From NCBI GenBank assembly GCA_020152595.1, contig JAIGNY010000071.1:1-64000 (forward strand): DNA of 64,000 nucleotides. Direction: 5' to 3'. Position numbers and translations under genes: made by a program. A model generated the notes under the pieces. The model searched no databases. It was given only the letters and a program-made list of their open reading frames with translations, and was not told the origin of the DNA. Position 1 is the first letter of the stretch. Each line of letters begins with the position of its first letter. This DNA comes from Chiridota heheva (taxonomy: Eukaryota; Echinodermata; Holothuroidea; Apodida; Chiridotidae). Below, piece after piece: positions 58,477-64,000 of the stretch.

Positions 58477-61375
58477 AAATCGCCAACTTATCTATTCCAA
58501 TCTCCTTCACCCTGAAGAACTTTAAGCGTTGGTTCTCCACTGATTGCAAGAAAGCAATCTCTCTTTAGAACAAAGCCCTCCGTCTCTTTAAAACTCATCC
58601 ATCTCCCCAAAATCTGGATAACTTCCGCATTCTCAGAGCCAAAACCAGGATGACTATCAAACTCAACAAACAAATCTCCTGGGAAACCTCCTCCTTGGAT
58701 CTCCAGACCCCCTCTTCCAAAGACCGGAACATTATCCGTAACTTCAAAGGGAAAAGCATTTCAAACAATATCTCTTACCTCATTTATAACACAACCATTT
58801 TGCTAAAACCTCCAATGAGAGTCTTTCCCACTCCTTTTGTAACCTGAAAATCAAGGCTGAGAAAAGCTCCCTTACCTTCCAGTCCATCAATCAGGAAATC
58901 TACAACCTTCCGTTCACCTTGTCTGAGCTCTCCTCCATCTCAAAAAATCTGGGTACTCTTTCCAAGGCCATTACGGCATCCACTATAATCTCCTCAAAAA
59001 CCTTCCCAGGACTTCTCTTGACATCTTTCTCAAGATTTACAACCTTCTGTGGTCCTCCAAAACTTTCTCCAACATTTGGAGAGAGGCCATCATTATCTCC
59101 ATCTCCAAGCCCTACAAAGACAGATCCATCCCTAATAACTATTGCCCCATCACTCTCACATCCTCTGCAAGATAATGGAACGTATGGTCAATTACAGACT
59201 CTGCTGGTACCTACAGAAGAACTCCATCCTCTCCCCATCTCAAAACGGTTTCAGGAAAAAACGGAATTGCCTGGACCATGTCCTCAAACTTGACATTTAT
59301 GTCCGTGCAACCTTTATCAGAAATCACCACACTATCTGCATCTTCTTTGACTTCGAACAGGCCTTTGACACCACATGGCGGTATGGTATCCTCAGGGACC
59401 TTCACTCCTCCGGTCTCAAGAGGTCTCCTCCCAACCTCCATCCAGAATGATCTCCATTCTCGCCATTGTATGGTGTGCATTGGTAACACCTACTCCCAAA
59501 GGTATACCCAACACCTTGGTGTTCCTCAAGGCAGCATTCACTCCCATCTCTTTTTATCCTCAAAATTAACAGCAGCACCAAAGCTACATTATCTCCCCCA
59601 ACATCAAGTGCTCTTCTCTATGTCAACGATTTTGCCATCTCCTCATCCTCTCCATGCTTTCAAACTCTCCAAAATAATCATCAAAGATGCCTGGACAACT
59701 TAGCTTGCTGGAGTGACACCAATGGCTTAATTGCTCCAAAGACAAAACTGTTCTCATTCATTGCAACAACATCAACTCTTTCTTTCTCCATCCCAATCTC
59801 AATCTCAAAGATTCTCATCTTTCCCAGTAAGGACAGTTCTCGTTTCTCCAAGCTCTCCTTACCTCCCCCACATCAACATCCTCAAAACTAGCTGTTACAA
59901 AACCCTCAGATCTCCTCAAGGTCCTCTTCAGCACCGACTGGGGAGCCAATTATCTCACCTTGCTCACCCTCTATCTCTCCCTTCTCAAATCTAAGCTGGA
60001 CCATGAAAATTTCATCTATGGCTCTACCCAGAAACTTTACTTGAGGCACATTGAGGTCATTGAAAACACTGCCTTGGCGCCACCCCCACCTCCCCTGTCT
60101 CCAGTCTTCACATTGAGGCCAACAAACTCCCCCATGACCTCAGGTAAACTAAGGCTGGTCTCTCCTTTGCTCTTCGTATCCTCACTGACCCATGGAACCA
60201 CTGTTTTACTCCACCCGCTCTCTCTCCTTCCTTCACCAATCTCTTCACTCTCAACAAACACATCACCCCCACCTTTTGTTATATGGATGCATTCTTATTT
60301 CCCCAAAGCCAACATCAACATTTTTTTCAATAGCCAGGCACACTATCCCTCCCACTCCCACCTGGGTTATCCCTCCTCCCCAAGATTTACTTGGCCTTTC
60401 CTCCTAGATGAAAGTTCTTCACAACCCATTCTTCTTTTGCCCTTTTCCCTCTGCAGCTGCCGCCACCTGTCCAGCCTCACCCTTTCTTCAAGGTTACCTG
60501 ATGGGGCCTCATCTACCCTGCTGATGCAATGGCTATCCTCCTAGCTACTCTCCTTCTGCCCCCGCTTTGTCATCTTCTCTGACTGAAAGTCAGTTTTACT
60601 AGCATCCTCAACATGCTCTGGTCTAATCCACTTATCTTACAAATCCTAAACAAACTCTATGCTTTCTCTTTCTCAGGGAAGAAAATGATCTTTTTCTGGA
60701 TCCTCAGCCACATCAGCATCCCCGCCAATAAGAGGGCCGACTGAGCCACCAACAACCCTCTATTGAACCACATTTCACCGATCCTTATACTGCACTCTGA
60801 CTTCTGCTATAATCATCTCCATCTACCTCAAGAAGACCTGGCAAGACTTTTGGAATATTGAGACTAGTAACAAACTTCACACTATCAATCTTAAAGTCTG
60901 GATCAACCCTCCTCTGCACAGTCGCAATCATAGGGAGGATGTTGTTGTCACCCGCATCTGCCTTGGTCACTCCTTTCTCACCCACTCCTTTCTCCTTTTC
61001 TGGCTCTCCTACACCTCTCTGCCCTACTTGCAACACTGATCTCTCAATTAAGTATATCCTCTTAACCTGTCCCTTATTCCAGAACCCCAGATCTCTCCTC
61101 TCCTCCTCCACTTCCATTTCTGATCTCTTCAAGAACAATTCTTCCTCTGACATCATCTCCTTTCTCTGCAGTAGCAATTTATTCCACCTGATCTAACCCT
61201 TACCCAAACTCCCTTCCTTTTCTAACCTACCATCCTATTCCTCCTTCCCTTTTCTTATCTTTATTCCTTCTTTATTATTCATGCCATCCTAACTCTTGCA
61301 CCTAATAGTTTTCTAAGACCCACTTGGCACAGACTCTGACTGTTGCGGTGCCGCTAAACATCATTAAACAACAAC
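58477..61375 (+). pseudogene. LINE 3' half: reverse transcriptase, RNase H and tail
   Basis: Continues the LINE interrupted at 54,539. Landmarks: 'IPISFTLKNFKRWFS' (58,495), RT 'MERMVNYRL' (59,175), the catalytic 'FDFEQAFDTTWRYG' (about 59,350), 'LGVPQGSI' (59,515-59,538), and 'LYVNDFAI' (about 59,620), where the first Asp of the YxDD box is Asn. RNase H parts are 'VIFSD' then a stop (60,569-60,586) and 'FWILSHISIP' (60,694-60,723). The terminal knuckle is 'CPTCNTDLSIKYILLTCP' (about 61,020-61,080). The 3' end is 'gcggtgccgctaaacatc' plus 'aacaacaacaa'. RNase H and the endonuclease place it near I/Nimb/Jockey LINEs. Many frame changes and the changed catalytic Asp make it dead. Confidence 0.85.
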
Positions 61376-62428
61376 AACTTTTTGTTGTACTGTATATAAG
61401 GAGTTCAAAATGCATTTAGCAAGTTTAAAACACTAATCAACTTGGTAGCTTGCCAGTACTATTTTGAATGGTTTAGGTATCATAATTTGTAAAAAGTGTA
61501 TGTCTTATGATAGGTCAAAATGAAATTCCCAATGTAAGTTTGTGTTAGGTTGTCTCATCAGTATTGCAGGTAGTGCGTAGCATGTAGGGCATACTGAGTG
61601 GGATGTTTATTTCACTAATTTCATTGGTGCTCATACTTTGGGTATTCACAGTTTTACGGAAACAAATAAAACTACTTTTTCTTTGATGAGTATCTGTAAA
61701 TCTGTATCTACAGTAAGGCTAGCAGATCCCTAGGAGACCTGAGCTACAGCTAGTGTAGGGCCATTCCGCGGTCCGTTCTGCATGACACAGATTGTAAAAT
61801 TGCCCATAAGGAAATATCAAGCTTCTATAAATTTATCATGGATATATTTATCATGGATGTATTTTTCTGACTATGAAAAAAATCAATTTTTCATAAAGGA
61901 AAATAAAATTTAATTTCTTAGAAGTTTTCTGCACAGACTTTGGGCCCACCATACTACAACTTCGTAGAATAGTCTCTAGACTACATGGCCAGCTGGTTGA
62001 GCATATGGCTGAGTTGCTAAAGGTTGATGACTTGAACAAGAATGATATAGGCCACACTTGAAATGGCAACCATAGGCTCCATAGCCCTGGGTCATTATTG
62101 TTTATAGGTTGCCAATTTCGGATTTGTTCATGACCAAAATAGTTTGATTTAAATTCATTTGACAAAACGACTGGAATTTCATTTTTAAGGCACATGTGAG
62201 GGAAGAATCAAAATTTAACAAAATTAGAGGTTTCTCCTATGCATCCTACCATTATGTACCCCAATGGTTTCCATTTCAAGTGTGTCCTATAAAGATGCAT
62301 ACAGATGAGAAACAATACTTAATGTGGTATTAATAATTCTGATATTACTATAATTGTTAAAGATTATTCTCAAATTTATATAATTTTCTGTATTGAAAAA
62401 TGCTTGTATTTTGATTTCTGTATTTCAG
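61376..62428. other. Last part of SSR3 intron 1, no element recognised
   Basis: AT-rich. A polypyrimidine-poor but usable acceptor 'tgatttctgtatttcag' ends it at 62,428. The minus-strand frame at 61,851-62,195 has no motif. Confidence 0.5.
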
Positions 62429-62561
62429 GGGTTTTCTGGCGCATTCATCAACTTGATATCTTCCAGACTCAGACGATTGTCATGTTTGTTGTTGTGACTT
62501 TAGTTAGCACATGGCTTATTTCCTTTGCTTACAAAAATGTCAAGTTTTCACTCAGGCACAA
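62429..62561 (+). CDS. ssr3: SSR3 exon 2: translocon-associated protein subunit gamma, second membrane segment
   Basis: Encodes 'VFWRIHQLDIFQTQ' then 'TIVMFVVVTLVSTWLISFA' and 'YKNVKFSLRHK'. In vertebrate SSR3 the matching stretch is WRI...D...TLVSTYL.AFAYKNVKF.LKHK. The exon supplies the end of the first membrane segment, a short lumenal loop, the second membrane segment and the start of the cytosolic loop. Acceptor AG is at 62,427-62,428. The first two bases complete the Trp codon split after exon 1. Donor GTGAGT at 62,562-62,567 in phase 2. The remaining exons (charged cytosolic loop and last two membrane segments) lie beyond the right edge. No stop or frameshift, so the gene appears functional. 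Confidence 0.95.
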
Positions 62562-63000
62562 GTGAGTAAAAAGATTTAATCATATTCTAATCAGGAATTT
62601 CAAATAATGCATTCATATCTTATAATTGATTTTGTAATGTAAGTATGTAAATAATGAAAAAAATGTTTAAAAAAAAAAGAAGGTTTAATCAGAGCTAAGT
62701 TGCAGCACTCTCCTCGTACAAGGTGGCCATCTTGGGAGAGGATCGTAATGAAAATGGTTTTTGGTGGGGCAGTTTTGAAATTTTATACAGCAGCTCGGCA
62801 AGGCATATTCATGTATTGTAAGCAATGTAACTTGCAAAGTGAAAATGGCAAAGGAGTCGTGCGAGATCGGGCTAAATGATGTTGAAGGGAACTGTTCTGT
62901 CATTTCGTAACCAAATTTCTATTCATATATTCTATGAGAAGGATTTTTGGTTCTAATGCCAATAGCAAAAGGAACCCACTGTATGTTGTCATGCTGGCGT
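62562..63000 (+). other. ssr3: Start of SSR3 intron 2
   Basis: Begins GTGAGT. A (TATG)n/(TGTA)n stretch lies at about 63,000-63,040. Sequence near 62,690-62,760 ('aaggtggccatcttggga') resembles the 'ggtggccatcttggg' motif of the subterminal repeats at 5.5 kb, perhaps by chance. Confidence 0.6.
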
Positions 63001-63034
63001 GTGTATGTATGTATGTACAGTATGTACAGTATGT

Positions 63035-63660
63035 GTGTATGTGACAGCAAGCTCATAAGCACGATATCTAAAGAATGATACACCGGATTCTTGTCATATG
63101 TGGTACACAGATAGCCCATGGTCCTTAGATGTGCCCTATTGTTTTTGGTGGTGATGTTGTGCATATTAATGAGTAGGTGGGCTTAATGTGAAAATCTTGA
63201 AATGTTCATATTTTAACAATCACATGTCTGTTTTGATTCATATGTGGTAAAATTATAATGTTAGCTGGTGTGTACATGTTCAAGACTTAAAATGTTGAAT
63301 TACATTAATATGCATTATAACCGGGACTTAAAGACCTCAGTGTAAACATGGTATCTCAAAAAGGACAAACTGTATTTATGTCATGTGTGGTACACAGATA
63401 GCGCATGGTCTGTAGATGTGCCCTATTGTTTTTGATGGTGATGTTGTGCATATTAATTAGTAGGCGGGGTTTACTTGACAAATCTTGAAAAGCTTATATT
63501 TTAACAATCACATGTCTGTTTTTCATATTTTGTAGTATTATGATGTTAGCTAGTTTGTACATGTTCATTTTATAAAAAACATTGAATTTCAATAATATTC
63601 TTAGTGGGTGGGGCTTACTGTAATATGATTTTGCTGAAAAGAGCTTGTAAACATGTTATA
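63035..63660. repeat. ~287-bp tandem repeat in SSR3 intron 2 (two and a fraction copies)
   Basis: 'ggtacacagatagc.catggt' at 63,102 recurs at 63,389, and 'acaatcacatgtctgttttt' at about 63,219 recurs at 63,506, both a 287-bp shift. A third partial copy starts near 63,600 ('gggtggggcttac'). Confidence 0.85.
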
Positions 63661-64000
63661 TCAAGAGCTACTCATGTCATGTCAAATATTTTAAGATATG
63701 CAATGACATAACAGTTAATACAACATCAATCAGCATGAAAAAAAAAAAAAAGAATCGGAAGCACAAAACCTTTTGTTTCTGGTTAATACTGTAAAATAAT
63801 CTGTTTATGATTTTGAAATCAGAATTCCAGCGGTTATTGTACATGGGAGTCAATACTTTTCCCATACTAGTTGTGCAATTTTTCTTTACTAATCGCTAAA
63901 TGCTCGCAAATTTGTGCAAATACACATTAAGTAAAGTTGCTAATCATTTACAGCACTAGTATGCTCTGAAAAGTAAAAATAAAATCTTGTTATCATGATT
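63661..64000. other. AT-rich intronic end of window
   Basis: 63,845-63,960 resembles 42,565-42,620 of the hAT-like element ('gtcaatacttttcccatact' versus 'gtcagtacttttgccatact'), so it may be part of another copy. Nothing else seen. Confidence 0.4.

Larger units (their letters stand above)
40500..62428 (+). other. ssr3: SSR3 intron 1 (about 21.9 kb)
   Basis: Begins GTAAGT and ends 'gatttctgtatttcag' at 62,428. Joining the two exons restores the tryptophan codon T|GG and the conserved IW..WRI run, which fixes both splice sites. The intron is filled with mobile DNA: hAT-like element, three 3.74-kb tandem units, a CACTA-like element and a split LINE. Confidence 0.9.

Noticed and set aside
61851..62195. 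114-residue minus-strand frame in SSR3 intron 1
   Set aside because: No motif, AT-rich composition and no splice or start context.

Overview
This is nuclear DNA of an animal. The evidence is a split protein-coding gene with GT-AG introns (SSR3, translocon-associated protein gamma), non-LTR retrotransposon relics, non-autonomous DNA transposons with target-site duplications, and very large minisatellite arrays. The AT-rich background, the kinds of elements present and the SSR3 sequence suggest a marine invertebrate, possibly an echinoderm or another invertebrate deuterostome. The species cannot be fixed from the sequence. Only two exons, 133 bp or shorter, look like live host coding sequence; nearly everything else is mobile or satellite DNA in various stages of decay.

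Layout. About 1-5,960 is a decayed DNA element with inverted ends, subterminal ~163-bp repeats and a broken gene of an invertebrate-expanded family carrying an EADT/DTD nuclease-like motif. A 1.6-kb MULE-like element (37-bp terminal inverted repeats, 9-bp target duplication) is inserted in it. From 6,030 to 16,495 lies a giant fold-back structure: two ~0.69-kb inverted arms enclose minisatellites (13, ~14-16, 20, 16 and ~11 bp periods) whose strand sense flips across a GC-rich, CpG-dense core. From 15.8 to 33.0 kb are several copies (A, B, C) of an element family carrying 24- or 47-bp 'catcccac..atgtcccacatgg' minisatellites. They are separated by an array of ATGCAAAT octamers and by a GC-rich array related to the fold-back core. 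Copies A and B are a segmental duplication, later told apart by a LINE insertion in A and a hAT-like MITE in B. A frameshifted THAP-domain exon lies at 30.0-30.2 kb. A (TA)n/(TCTA)n/(TC)n tract covers 34.9-35.2 kb.

From 37.65 to 39.96 kb (minus strand) is a broken protein-primed family-B DNA polymerase gene of Polinton/Maverick or adintovirus type. It ends about 0.4 kb from the start codon of SSR3 (plus strand, exon 1 at 40,373-40,499). SSR3 intron 1 is about 21.9 kb and runs to exon 2 at 62,429-62,561. It holds a hAT-like element with a perfect 8-bp target duplication, three tandem copies of a ~3.74-kb unit, a CACTA-like element (54,540-58,476) that splits a LINE in two, and the rest of that LINE up to about 61,375. 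The gene continues past the right edge.

The nested order of events can be partly read: LINE, then CACTA insertion into it (the CACTA carrying a minisatellite), then triplication of the LINE-5'-half plus CACTA-left-half. No rRNA, tRNA, CRISPR or prokaryotic features were seen.
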